NCBI GenBank assembly: GCA_045110475.1
Contig: JBGCGC010000133.1
Coordinates: 62,001-126,000, forward strand
DNA length: 64,000 nucleotides
DNA from: Granulosicoccus sp045110475
GTDB lineage: Bacteria; Pseudomonadota; Gammaproteobacteria; Granulosicoccales; Granulosicoccaceae
Reading direction: 5' to 3'
Shown here: positions 17,060 through 26,033 of the stretch, in pieces
Layout of the letters: the number at the start of each line of letters is the position of its first letter
Position numbering within the stretch: position 1 is the first letter of the stretch
Made by a program: the position numbers and the translations under genes
Notes under the pieces: model-generated
Told to the model about the DNA's origin: nothing
The model's database searches: none
What the model saw: the letters and a program-made list of their open reading frames with translations, nothing else

Positions 17060-18789
17060 GCACGTATGAGCTCGGGTAATTTGCCTGAGCTTGCCGATGG
17101 CAACGGCAGATAAGTTGCCTGTAGTGACGCGGCAAGTTCTCTTGCCTGTGGGCGAGCTCTTGGCGCGGTATCGATGAACAGGCATCGAATTTGTAAACTG
17201 GCCAATTGTCGGGCCGCTTGATGAGCATCGTCCATGGCCAGTGTTCTGGACGCTTCACCTGATCGTGCGATGTTGGCTTTTGCGTCAGTCATTATGACGA
17301 TCACGGGTGTCTCACCCGCCTGCTTGAGTTGCTGTGCCACTTGTGCCGCCAGATCGAGTCCAGCAGCCAATGGCGTTCCACCACCACCGGGTAATCCGGC
17401 CAACTCGCGTTTTGCTCTTACCAGTGAGCGGGTAGGGGGCAGCTCCAGCCGGGCCTCAACACCACGAAAACTGATCAGGGCCACGCGATCACGGCGCACA
17501 TAGCATTCGGCGAGCAGAAGCTCCACTGCGCCCTTGGCTTCTGCGAGTCTGTTAAGCGCGGCGGAACCCGAAGCATCGACGACAAATACCGTCGTAGTTC
17601 GGGTTGGTTGCTTATAGCGTGTAACGCGAAAATCCTCGACACGAACCTGCAATCGGCCAGAGGGAAAATCGGCTTGTCTACGCAGGCGTTGCTTGGGGGC
17701 CGCCGCCTTGAGAGTCTCAATGATATTCAGGCGCTGGTTGCCAAGCGAACCGCGCGGGCGGCGTACACCGGTGGGACGACCGTTGCTTCCTTTGCCCGTA
17801 GCACTGGCGTCTCTACCTGCCTTACGATTATTTTTTTGTCCGCGAACAAGATTGGCAATAAGATGCTGTGGTAATGATGCCGAAACGGCTTCGAGTAGTT
17901 GTTCGCCGATATCATCGCGATTGTCTTTTTGCTCATCGCTCGGTTGTTGATCGTCCTGACTGGAATTTTCCTCCTGTTGTGGCGGGGCGGGATCGTCGGT
18001 TTGATCAGTCGGTTCTTCCTGCTCTTGATCAGCAGGCTCCTCTTCAGCGTCCATGGTCGTTGCTCTCGGCGCCAGCACAAGCTGTGCGGCTATTGCCGCG
18101 TCTTCTACATCTACTGTGAGACGTTGCTTGCAAGCGGCATGGGTTCGGGCTACGCGTATGGTAAAAAGCAGCGCGCGGATAGAGTCTACGCCCAGCCGTT
18201 GTGCAAGTCGGATGAGTTCCTCGAGTATCGAATCAGAGAGTTCGATATCCTTGATACTCAGCGTGTTGTTAATGGTTTTACCTGGTTCTATTTCGAGTAA
18301 GCTGTTCAGCGATGCCAACGGCAGTGCCGGGAGCTCTATCATCATGGCAAGTCGGTCAGCCATGGGTGAATCTGCGAGTCCGGTTTCATCTTCGCCGCTT
18401 TCATCCATCAACACTAGAACGGTATCTGCCGGATCAGGTCTGTCCAGATACGCGCTCAGCGCGGATGATGTTAGCGTCTCAAGCCGTTCAGCACCGTGAA
18501 CAATCAAGGCACCCTCATCGGTATCCAGTAAGCCTTTCTGGTAAACGGGTTTCCCGGCCGCTAGTGTCTGACTAATGTCCAGACCACCATTCAGTCGTTC
18601 AGTTGATACGGAGACCGGCACCGTTGTTACCGTGAAGTGCCGGTGCAGACATTTTAAAAAAGCTTGTTGTACCGGACCATGTGATGACCTCACCAGTAGA
18701 CCTTTCAGGGCGGGGTCGTGTCGTAGCAACTGAAGGGCAACAGTCGCAAGCACCCAATGCTGTTCACTGTCAGTCATGTGGCCACTCAT
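17056..18789 (-). CDS. bchD: BchD, Mg-chelatase subunit D
   Basis: A 577-residue AAA+ subunit that forms the platform for BchI in Mg-chelatase. It has a degenerate AAA+ N-terminal half, an acidic Pro/Gln-rich linker (about 245-300, rich in EEPADQ and QQEEN), and a C-terminal von Willebrand A domain with the MIDAS motif VVDASGSAA and a later MTDAKAN. The linker and integrin-I domain are family features. It is 6 bp downstream of bchI and overlaps bchO. Confidence 0.95.
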   Translation of the reverse strand: MSGHMTDSEQHWVLATVALQLLRHDPALKGLLVRSSHGPVQQAFLKCLHRHFTVTTVPVSVSTERLNGGLDISQTLAAGKPVYQKGLLDTDEGALIVHGAERLETLTSSALSAYLDRPDPADTVLVLMDESGEDETGLADSPMADRLAMMIELPALPLASLNSLLEIEPGKTINNTLSIKDIELSDSILEELIRLAQRLGVDSIRALLFTIRVARTHAACKQRLTVDVEDAAIAAQLVLAPRATTMDAEEEPADQEQEEPTDQTDDPAPPQQEENSSQDDQQPSDEQKDNRDDIGEQLLEAVSASLPQHLIANLVRGQKNNRKAGRDASATGKGSNGRPTGVRRPRGSLGNQRLNIIETLKAAAPKQRLRRQADFPSGRLQVRVEDFRVTRYKQPTRTTTVFVVDASGSAALNRLAEAKGAVELLLAECYVRRDRVALISFRGVEARLELPPTRSLVRAKRELAGLPGGGGTPLAAGLDLAAQVAQQLKQAGETPVIVIMTDAKANIARSGEASRTLAMDDAHQAARQLASLQIRCLFIDTAPRARPQARELAASLQATYLPLPSASSGKLPELIRA

Positions 18790-18795
18790 GCCGCT

Positions 18796-19821
18796 CTAAG
18801 CCAGACCTACCGTATCCATGGCTCGTTCGACACGGACGGTTGAGCCACTGTCATCCAGCGGATCGCGGCGCAGTCGATGGCGAAGCGACATCGCAGCAAC
18901 GCGATGAATATGTTCACGGCCGACCTCTGCGGTACCCGTCAGTGCGGCATAGGCACGGCATGCGCGTAGCAGCGTCAGCTCGCCACGAAGACCATCTGTG
19001 CCGAGGGCGACACATAGCTCGGATAGCGTGCGCAAGGCATCGTCAGGGACATTGATTGCCGACAACATTTTCTTTGCCTTGATGATTCGTTTGCCGATTT
19101 TTGCATCCTGTGGCTTGTATTTTTTGGCAAATTTTTCAGGGTCGCGTTCAAACTCATCGCGTAGCCGGACAATCGCCATCCGCTGATCGATATCCTGAGG
19201 CGTACTGACCTCCACGGACAATCCGAATCTGTCCAGTAGTTGAGGTCTTAGTTCGCCTTCTTCTGGATTGCCGCTACCCACCAGCAGAAATCTTGCGGCA
19301 TGACGAATACTCAGGCCATCACGTTCTACTACGTTGACCCCCGAAACAGCAACGTCCAACAGCAGATCAACGAGATGGTCTTCAAGCAGGTTAACCTCAT
19401 CGATGTACAGAAAGCCTCTGTTGGCAGCGGCTAACAAGCCGGGTTCAAAAGCCTTGATCCCGGCCGTCAAGGCTTTCTCGAGATCGAGTGCGCCAACAAC
19501 ACGATCCTCACTGGCACCCAGTGGAAGGTCAACGACAGGCGTATCCCTGTCCACCTTGGTCAATGGTCCCTCGCTGAGACGTTTTTTGCACTCGTCACAC
19601 AGCTTGTCTTCGGGCTTGGGACTACAGGCAAAACGGCAGCCCTGAACAACCGAAATGGAAGGAAGTAGTGCGGCCAGTGCGCGCATTGCAGTGGTCTTGC
19701 CGGTACCCCGATCACCAAGAACCAGAACGCCTCCAATGCTGGCATCGACTGCTGCCATTTGCAGGGACAACTTCATGTCTTCCTGACCGACGATGGCCGA
19801 AAACGGAAATACGTTACTCAT
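18796..19821 (-). CDS. bchI: BchI, Mg-chelatase ATPase subunit I
   Basis: A 341-residue AAA+ ATPase driving Mg insertion into protoporphyrin IX. It has Walker A GDRGTGKTTA (about 37-46), a cysteine-rich loop (CRFACSPKPEDKLCDEC), Walker B LYIDEVNLL, and sensor region GSGNPEEG and LLDRFGL. The start overlaps the puhE stop as TAATG. Confidence 0.96.
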   Translation of the reverse strand: MSNVFPFSAIVGQEDMKLSLQMAAVDASIGGVLVLGDRGTGKTTAMRALAALLPSISVVQGCRFACSPKPEDKLCDECKKRLSEGPLTKVDRDTPVVDLPLGASEDRVVGALDLEKALTAGIKAFEPGLLAAANRGFLYIDEVNLLEDHLVDLLLDVAVSGVNVVERDGLSIRHAARFLLVGSGNPEEGELRPQLLDRFGLSVEVSTPQDIDQRMAIVRLRDEFERDPEKFAKKYKPQDAKIGKRIIKAKKMLSAINVPDDALRTLSELCVALGTDGLRGELTLLRACRAYAALTGTAEVGREHIHRVAAMSLRHRLRRDPLDDSGSTVRVERAMDTVGLA

Positions 19822-20753
19822 TATTGACTGACAGAATGGGTTGCTGTGGCTTCTACCTGATTGAGTGTGACAGAAACCGGCCCACTTGTTGAAACTGTCA
19901 TGACCTTGTGAATGCGTTCCTGTGTGCGAGCCTGAATACGCTGCGCCGAGAAGGTGTCTGGCAGACTGTCTTCAGCGAGAGAGAGTGTGGTGTCTGATTC
20001 GATTTCCTCGCGGGCGAAAATTCGGTTCCACAGTTCCGAATCAGCGATTGGTAAGGCCATAAACAGATGCTCAAGTATCGCAAGCGATAGCAAAACACCC
20101 GGCAATATGAAAATCAGCGATTGATGGTAGTCACTGGCCATTGCACGCGAAATAAGATCAAAAGCCACCAGAGCAGCAGACAAAACGGAAATGGGAAAGA
20201 ATACGGTTACCGGTGCGCGACGAATATAGCTGTGGGCATAGGCCAGACGTTTGGGAAACCAGTCGGTGTTGAAATTAGGGACGCCGAAAAACAGATTGAG
20301 TTTGGCACTCCAGCGCATCAGCCACAGCACCAGAAAAGAAAAAAGAGCAACCTGATTTTCAGCGTTTAAAAACAGTGTCATAACAACACCGCCGGTAAAC
20401 AAGACGCTCACCTCATGCCAGATACTGGCGCCTAGCGCCAATCGGAAGCGTTTGCCTGTAGCGCAGTCGTCGGGGCATTGTCGCTTGTGAACGCCGCCAA
20501 TGAGGCCAGTGTAGTAACTGAGCTCGATACAACCCCATAAGAAAACAGCAGCAAGAAATCCAAGATAGGATTGCCACGGTTGTGTACCGGACGCGGACAC
20601 CTGCATGCATACCAGCGACAACGCCGATACCGTAAGTAGCGTAGCAATCAGGGGAGAGCGTACTCTGACAATGGTTTGTTGAAGATAGAGCACCAGGCCG
20701 GTGCCCAGCCACCAGGCAACAATGACAACCAGTATAGGTCCCAGTAAAGACAT
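19821..20753 (-). CDS. puhE: PuhE, photosynthetic complex assembly protein 2
   Basis: A 310-residue integral membrane protein with about seven to eight hydrophobic segments in the first 230 residues (such as GPILVVIVAWWLGTGLVLYL) and a soluble C-terminal tail. It has the conserved motifs of the PuhE family around WHEVSVLFTGG and FFGVPNFNTDWFPKRLAY. PuhE modulates reaction-centre and bacteriochlorophyll levels by an unknown mechanism. It follows puhC directly. In many clusters acsF sits at this junction, but here only 18 bp separate the two. Confidence 0.88.
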   Translation of the reverse strand: MSLLGPILVVIVAWWLGTGLVLYLQQTIVRVRSPLIATLLTVSALSLVCMQVSASGTQPWQSYLGFLAAVFLWGCIELSYYTGLIGGVHKRQCPDDCATGKRFRLALGASIWHEVSVLFTGGVVMTLFLNAENQVALFSFLVLWLMRWSAKLNLFFGVPNFNTDWFPKRLAYAHSYIRRAPVTVFFPISVLSAALVAFDLISRAMASDYHQSLIFILPGVLLSLAILEHLFMALPIADSELWNRIFAREEIESDTTLSLAEDSLPDTFSAQRIQARTQERIHKVMTVSTSGPVSVTLNQVEATATHSVSQ

Positions 20754-20771
20754 AAAGAGCGCTGTGCTTGT

Positions 20772-21263
20772 CTAGGACGAGGATGTCAGTGACGCTTTGT
20801 GCGACGCAGACGTTCCTGGAATCAATCGTGTAAAGGCCTCGACATTGTCTTTGCCGAAAGCTGATAGCTCGACACGTCGAGCAGTTGCGGGATCAATGAG
20901 AGAGACCAGACCGTCTTCCCACATGGCAAGCTCAAAAGGTATCTCTGGTCCAAGCCCCTGTGCCTTGCGATCACGGACAAGACCACGCATGACACTTCGC
21001 ATAAAACCATCTTCGCCGGAGTCAAGACGGATTAGTTCCTGACCATTGTCTGCGTTGATGACACTTACCATGCCATCTTCCAGATCGACAAAATGCAGTT
21101 TTTGTGACACCAGAAGATTGCCATGTTCATTGATGAGCACATGCTGATAACCGGTCCCATCCACCAAACGGTGAGTGTAGCTGTAATAGAGCGTGCATAC
21201 CAATGCGACCACTAGCCCTGTTCGGAACCAGATGGGTAGTATCGCTTTCTCGCCCGGCTTCAT
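20772..21263 (-). CDS. puhC: PuhC, reaction-centre assembly protein
   Basis: A 163-residue protein with one N-terminal membrane anchor (WFRTGLVVALVCTLYYS, about 11-27) and a soluble domain with LHFVDLEDGMVSVINADNG and VLRLDSGEDGFMRSVMRGLVRDRK-like segments, matching the PuhC family needed for reaction-centre assembly. The ATG overlaps the puhB stop as ATGA. Confidence 0.88.
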   Translation of the reverse strand: MKPGEKAILPIWFRTGLVVALVCTLYYSYTHRLVDGTGYQHVLINEHGNLLVSQKLHFVDLEDGMVSVINADNGQELIRLDSGEDGFMRSVMRGLVRDRKAQGLGPEIPFELAMWEDGLVSLIDPATARRVELSAFGKDNVEAFTRLIPGTSASHKASLTSSS

Positions 21264-21934
21264 GAGACTTCCGACTTCATCAGTACCGCTTCGGCTGTTG
21301 AACCTGAGATTGTACGTGGCGTCTGTTTTTCATTGTCAACGCGGCGTTGTGTCGCCGATGACTCAGCCGCAATGTCATGAATAATCCTTGCTACCTTCTG
21401 CACATCTGCAACGCTTCTGATCATGGGCTGCGGTCTGGAGAAGTTCCACGGGCGCACATGCGGCCACATCACCAGATAACTGATTCTCTTACTATCTTTC
21501 ACTGCCAAGGGTATATCACCGTTACCGTTTTTACCAACACGGACATCGGCAGCACATATTTGTGAAAACGGCAGATTTACCGTCATTTGCAAGGCAATAC
21601 CAAAGCGAATAAGAACACGCTTGTTGGTTATCGTGTAAATGGTGACCCGTGAGGTAAGGTAGGCAAGCAATCCGAGAATGCTCAGCCCTAACACGCTGAG
21701 CAGAGTCGTCGTTGCGAGACTGATACCGGACGATGAAGGGCCCATCTGTTGGATCGACACCGCCTGTATGAGAAGGATGAGTGCAAAGTACACGACGATC
21801 TTGCGAATATGAAAGGCATTTTTCGCTATCTCCCAGACGTTTGGGCTCCCTTGCCAGACGATATGTTCACCGGGTGGTAGTGGGGCAGGAATTCCGGGAC
21901 TATCTTCGAAGTCGAAATCATCATGATCGTGCAC
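21260..21934 (-). CDS. puhB: PuhB, reaction-centre assembly factor (PH domain)
   Basis: A 224-residue protein. It opens with an acidic segment and PLPPGEHIVWQGSPNVW, then has two membrane helices (about 45-63 and 76-98) and a bacterial PH-like domain starting TIYTITNKRVLIRFG. PuhB helps reaction-centre assembly in Rhodobacter. GGAGATATAAC lies just upstream of the ATG, and an 83-bp gap separates it from puhA. Confidence 0.9.
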   Translation of the reverse strand: MHDHDDFDFEDSPGIPAPLPPGEHIVWQGSPNVWEIAKNAFHIRKIVVYFALILLIQAVSIQQMGPSSSGISLATTTLLSVLGLSILGLLAYLTSRVTIYTITNKRVLIRFGIALQMTVNLPFSQICAADVRVGKNGNGDIPLAVKDSKRISYLVMWPHVRPWNFSRPQPMIRSVADVQKVARIIHDIAAESSATQRRVDNEKQTPRTISGSTAEAVLMKSEVS

Positions 21935-22017
21935 AGTTATATCTCCTGTGTGGAATTTGAAATCTGGCTATTCACGCAGTTTGCCGGGCAAGATACGTGA
22001 ACAGCCAATACTCAGGA

Positions 22018-22851
22018 TTAGATGAACGATTCAGTTCTTTGTGGTGAGCCGTAGACATGGGCTCCTCCATAGTAAGCCTGGATCTTGTCTTCTTCGAGAA
22101 GCGTGACAACAGACTCGTTGGCGCACAACGGTACGTTCTCGAATTGAGCACTGTTGAGTGATGCGACACGAACCTCCTTCTTGCGACCGTCAATCAAGCG
22201 CTCTGTCAAGGGGGTGTCGGTATCAGTCACGCGTAAGCTGTTTCTTCTAAGCGTCATGTACATCATGGGCAAAAGAACTGTCTTGCCTGAATTGAGCGCA
22301 ACCTTGTAATAGCGAGGCAACATTTCCATCCGATCGAGCATGATGTCAGAGATTTTACCGACAACTACACCGTCACAAGCACGAACATCCAGACCGTGTG
22401 GATCGGTTGACATGCTAGGAATAAAGTACTCCTCGGGAGGCAGTGAGGACAGTGGCATAATTCGCGGTTCACCTTCGATAGTCATGTCCGGATGATCAGC
22501 ACGTTCAACCCAGGCAGCAGCACCCAGACCATCGATCATGGCATCGCCATTGGGAACCAGTGGCGCGCCAGGCCAGGGACCGAGAGGTTTGGCATTAAGC
22601 TCGCGGTGATCGTCATTCTTGCCACTGGGCAGGTGGACAGTCTCGCCATTTAAAAGCTCATAGGTTTTCGCAGCGGGCACTTTGTGATCTGTGCTTGGAG
22701 CACCACGGTCATTTTCGTTGTAGCGCAGTGGGAACCCTTCCCGTCGGCTTTCCTTGTTCAGATAAAGTACCAGGAAAACAAAGAATAGCCAGAAGAGGTA
22801 CAGGGCAAGCTGCGCAACGTCGATGTATTGAGTGATATAACCAACTTCCAT
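22018..22851 (-). CDS. puhA: PuhA, reaction-centre H subunit
   Basis: A 277-residue H subunit with one N-terminal transmembrane helix (IDVAQLALYLFWLFFVFLVLYL, shown in two parts: IDVAQLALY and LFWLFFVFLVLYL, about 9-30) and a cytoplasmic PRC-barrel domain. Typical sequences include NKESRREGFPLRY, GPWPGAPLVPNGDAMIDG, and GLDVRACDGVVVGKISDIMLDRME. It caps PufL/PufM and controls proton supply to QB. It lies 15 bp downstream of lhaA. Confidence 0.96.
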   Translation of the reverse strand: MEVGYITQYIDVAQLALYLFWLFFVFLVLYLNKESRREGFPLRYNENDRGAPSTDHKVPAAKTYELLNGETVHLPSGKNDDHRELNAKPLGPWPGAPLVPNGDAMIDGLGAAAWVERADHPDMTIEGEPRIMPLSSLPPEEYFIPSMSTDPHGLDVRACDGVVVGKISDIMLDRMEMLPRYYKVALNSGKTVLLPMMYMTLRRNSLRVTDTDTPLTERLIDGRKKEVRVASLNSAQFENVPLCANESVVTLLEEDKIQAYYGGAHVYGSPQRTESFI

Positions 22852-22866
22852 TATCCCGTCTCCTGA

Positions 22867-24372
22867 TCAGTTGGGAAACTCGGCAAGACTGAGTTGCCGA
22901 GGATGTGAATATGAATGAGCAACCATTGAAGTCAATGGCCCAAGTGCCGCTAGCGCGACGAACAACAGTCCTATTTCCAGGTGATACACCACGCTATAAC
23001 CGACTGCCGGGTCACTCAGTGCGTCACCTAGCGCACCACTGACAGCCATACTGGTTGTAAAGTCACGTATAAGGCCGCCAAGCGCAATCCCGGCACCTGC
23101 GGCGGTGGCCTGTGCAGCGCCCCAGGCACCCAGCGACAGACCGGTATGTTCTTCACCAACCATTGTCATCGCCATCATCAAGGTACTGATCGCAAACAGT
23201 CCGGCACCGAAACCAATAAGTGCGGTGCCCAGCCTAAACACAGTAGCCGACTGCAATGGATCGGCAAAGATGACCATAGAGAAGGCGACAATTCCAACGA
23301 GGATTCCCATGGCGGCCAGGCGTGCAGGGTGTGCACCGTTTTTCAACCGCCAACCAGCCAACACGAAGGCGCTAAGCGATCCAGCTGCAAGGATGGCTGT
23401 CAGAACCGTTGTGGCGCTTACGCTCAGATCAAGAATTTGCGCACCATACGGCTCAAGAAGAATGTCCTGCATACTGAAGCCTGCGGTTCCCAGCATAATG
23501 GCCACCAGAAATCGCTTGCCTTTTGCAGCCTTGAGGTAGCGTTGCCACACTGTTCGAAAAGCTGGACGTTTATTCTGGTTACGATCAGGTCTGCGCGACT
23601 CTTGCTTCCACAATGCGACACAATTAAACACCATGGTGAGAATTGCAGCGCCTTGTATAACCTGAATCAGTTTCAGTTGTGTGAAATTATTGAGCAGCCC
23701 ACCAAAGACAAGAGCACTGATCAGCATCCCTGCGAGGAGTACCACGTATAACAAGGCAACCACTTGTGGACGCTTGTCTTGTGGTGCCACATCAGTTGCC
23801 AATGCAAGACCCGCGGTCTGACTCGTGTGAAGACCCAGACCAACCAGAAGAAAGGCCAGGGCTGCTGCTGTGCGTGCCAACCAATCAGGTGCTGTGCCGT
23901 CGCCGGAAAGCAACAACAGCGCAAAAGGCATGATCGCGAGACCTCCGAATTGCAGCAGACTGCCCATCCACAAATAGGGCACACGTCGCCAGCCGATTGC
24001 CGATTTGTGATGATCGGACCGATGCCCTATAAAAGCTCTGAACGGCGCAAACAGCATCGGCAGCGCAACCATGGTTGCAACCAGCCAGGCGGGTACGCCC
24101 AGTTCGGCAATCATCACGCGGTTCAAGGTGCCATTGAGCAACACAAGCGCCATGCCACAAGACACCTGGAACATCGACAGACGAACAATCCGGCGCCATG
24201 GGAGAGCATCGCTAGCCGCATCTGCAAACGGCATCGCCCGGTAGAGCAACGATTTAAACTGAGTCTTACGATGGTCTGCCATAGCTCTGGCTGACTCGCG
24301 ACGCACATCTGCGTCTGCGACCGCATCTGCGACCGCATCTGACCTCCGGCTATGTGAGGCCGATTGGCTCAT
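22867..24372 (-). CDS. lhaA: LhaA, light-harvesting complex assembly transporter-like protein
   Basis: A 501-residue, roughly 12-helix protein of the PucC/LhaA branch of the major facilitator fold, needed for LH1 assembly and probably bacteriochlorophyll delivery. LhaA-like sequences include LNRVMIAELGVPAWLV and FRAFIGHRSDHHKSAIGWRRVPYLWMG (in parts). ATG 24372 overlaps the bchM stop as ATGA, so I preferred it to a TTG 6 bp earlier. The N-terminus carries a short Ala/Asp/Val repeat encoded by imperfect 12-bp direct repeats. Confidence 0.92.
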   Translation of the reverse strand: MSQSASHSRRSDAVADAVADADVRRESARAMADHRKTQFKSLLYRAMPFADAASDALPWRRIVRLSMFQVSCGMALVLLNGTLNRVMIAELGVPAWLVATMVALPMLFAPFRAFIGHRSDHHKSAIGWRRVPYLWMGSLLQFGGLAIMPFALLLLSGDGTAPDWLARTAAALAFLLVGLGLHTSQTAGLALATDVAPQDKRPQVVALLYVVLLAGMLISALVFGGLLNNFTQLKLIQVIQGAAILTMVFNCVALWKQESRRPDRNQNKRPAFRTVWQRYLKAAKGKRFLVAIMLGTAGFSMQDILLEPYGAQILDLSVSATTVLTAILAAGSLSAFVLAGWRLKNGAHPARLAAMGILVGIVAFSMVIFADPLQSATVFRLGTALIGFGAGLFAISTLMMAMTMVGEEHTGLSLGAWGAAQATAAGAGIALGGLIRDFTTSMAVSGALGDALSDPAVGYSVVYHLEIGLLFVALAALGPLTSMVAHSYSHPRQLSLAEFPN

Positions 24373-25073
24373 GGGCAACTCAATTCCATCGCCTGTGATT
24401 TGTAAAAGGGCGTATTGACACGTTGCGTCTGAAGTACATCTGTGCCGTCGGGCAGTTCGCTGGCGACCAACTTGCGCAATAGTGATTCCTTTACCGGTTC
24501 AATGGCTGGAGATCTGTCATTTCTTGGGAAAAGCTTTCCGGCGCTCTTCATGATCATCAGTGCTGGAGAGCGTGGTGCAAACGTAAAGAGTAGACGAGAG
24601 TTTGCGCCTGTCGCATTCTGTTGCAATTGCGATAGTGCCCTGACTATGTCCCTGGCCTGATAGTGAATCAGGGAGTCTATGGCGATGACATAGTCAAAGT
24701 GATTTTTCTCCGCACCCAACATGTCGCCAGACCGAAATCTGAGTCTATCGCGTACTTCACTCGGGGTGCGATCCTGTGCCAGCTTGATAAGGCTTGGAGA
24801 CAGATCAATACCGACAACCTCCGCACCTCGGCGTGCGCAGGCTATCGAGAAAGCACCCGTACCACAACCTGCATCCAGAACACGCTTGCCGGACAGATCG
24901 TCCGGCATCCATGACAACAGGACATCGAACATTTCTGCCCGACCAGCTCGCACGGTTTGCCGAATTCTGGACACCGGTGCTTCTGAGGTCAGTTGTTCCC
25001 AGGCGTGAGCAGCAGTACGGTCAAAGTAGGTCTTTAACTGCTGTCGCCTGTCCAGATAGGTATCGCGTTGCAT
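24369..25073 (-). CDS. bchM: BchM, Mg-protoporphyrin IX O-methyltransferase
   Basis: A 234-residue SAM-dependent methyltransferase that esterifies the C13 propionate of Mg-protoporphyrin IX, the step before ring-E formation. It has SAM motif VLDAGCGTGAFS (about 65-76), VVGIDLSPSLI, and FDYVIAIDSLIHY. It lies between bchL and lhaA in the minus-strand block. Confidence 0.95.
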   Translation of the reverse strand: MQRDTYLDRRQQLKTYFDRTAAHAWEQLTSEAPVSRIRQTVRAGRAEMFDVLLSWMPDDLSGKRVLDAGCGTGAFSIACARRGAEVVGIDLSPSLIKLAQDRTPSEVRDRLRFRSGDMLGAEKNHFDYVIAIDSLIHYQARDIVRALSQLQQNATGANSRLLFTFAPRSPALMIMKSAGKLFPRNDRSPAIEPVKESLLRKLVASELPDGTDVLQTQRVNTPFYKSQAMELSCP

Positions 25074-25109
25074 GATTAGGGCAGCCTCCGGTCAGAGATA
25101 CGGTGTGGA

Positions 25110-26033
25110 TCAATCAAAGCCGAGCAGATCGAAAATGTCACGATCCTGCATTGATACCGCTTCGACAGGATCACAACCTGCATACAACATCGCGGCCAGG
25201 CGAAGATATTCGTTTTGCACAGCTTCAAGTTCGGGTGAATGTTCCATTTCGAACAAGGTGGATTTTTTCAGGCGACTGCGACGAATTACATCCAGATCAG
25301 GGAAGTGCGCAACTGTCTTCATCCCGGTCTTTTCGTTGAACCTTTCGATCTGATCTGTACCGGCACTGCGATTGGCGATAACTCCGGCCATTCTGACATC
25401 GTAGTTCTTGGCTTTGGCGCCGATTGCCTGAACAATGCGATTCATCGCAAAGATCGAATCAAAATCGTTGGCTGCAACAATCAATGCACGATCAGCGTGC
25501 TGCAAGGGTGCAGCAAACCCACCACAGACTACATCTCCGAGTACATCAAAAATAACAACATCAGTGTCTTCGAGAAGATGGTGTTCCTTGAGCAGCTTTA
25601 CCGTTTGTCCAACCACATAACCGCCGCAGCCGGTTCCAGCCGGTGGGCCTCCAGCCTCAACACACATGACACCATTGTAGCCTTCGTACACATAGTCATC
25701 CGGTGTCAGTTCTTCGGTATGAAAATCGGCTTCTGCCAATACGTCGATAACTGTCGGCATCAGTTTCTTGGTGAGTGTGAAGGTGGAGTCATGCTTTGGA
25801 TCACAGCCGATTTGCAGGACGCGCTTACCCAGTTTTGAAAATGCAGCCGACAGGTTGGAAGAGGTTGTGCTCTTGCCAATTCCACCTTTGCCATAAACGG
25901 CAAATACCTTGGCACCATCGATTTTCATCGATTCGTCCTGATGTACCTGAACGCTGCCCTGACCATCAGGTTTGTGTTTGCCTACACTGTTGGCACGCGA
26001 AATCTTGCTTATTGGGACGGCTTGTACATTCAT
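25110..26033 (-). CDS. bchL: BchL, light-independent protochlorophyllide reductase iron protein
   Basis: A 307-residue NifH-like ATPase donating electrons to BchNB for reduction of the protochlorophyllide D ring. It has P-loop YGKGGIGKSTTSSNL (about 46-60), GCDPKHDST, and cluster cysteines in GTGCGGYV and DVVCGGFA. An N-terminal extension of about 37 residues precedes the conserved core. The ATG overlaps the bchH stop (ATGA). Confidence 0.96.
   Translation of the reverse strand: MNVQAVPISKISRANSVGKHKPDGQGSVQVHQDESMKIDGAKVFAVYGKGGIGKSTTSSNLSAAFSKLGKRVLQIGCDPKHDSTFTLTKKLMPTVIDVLAEADFHTEELTPDDYVYEGYNGVMCVEAGGPPAGTGCGGYVVGQTVKLLKEHHLLEDTDVVIFDVLGDVVCGGFAAPLQHADRALIVAANDFDSIFAMNRIVQAIGAKAKNYDVRMAGVIANRSAGTDQIERFNEKTGMKTVAHFPDLDVIRRSRLKKSTLFEMEHSPELEAVQNEYLRLAAMLYAGCDPVEAVSMQDRDIFDLLGFD

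Noticed and set aside
21972..22193. Minus-strand ORF between puhA and puhB
   Set aside because: It overlaps puhA in another frame and has no features of a real gene.
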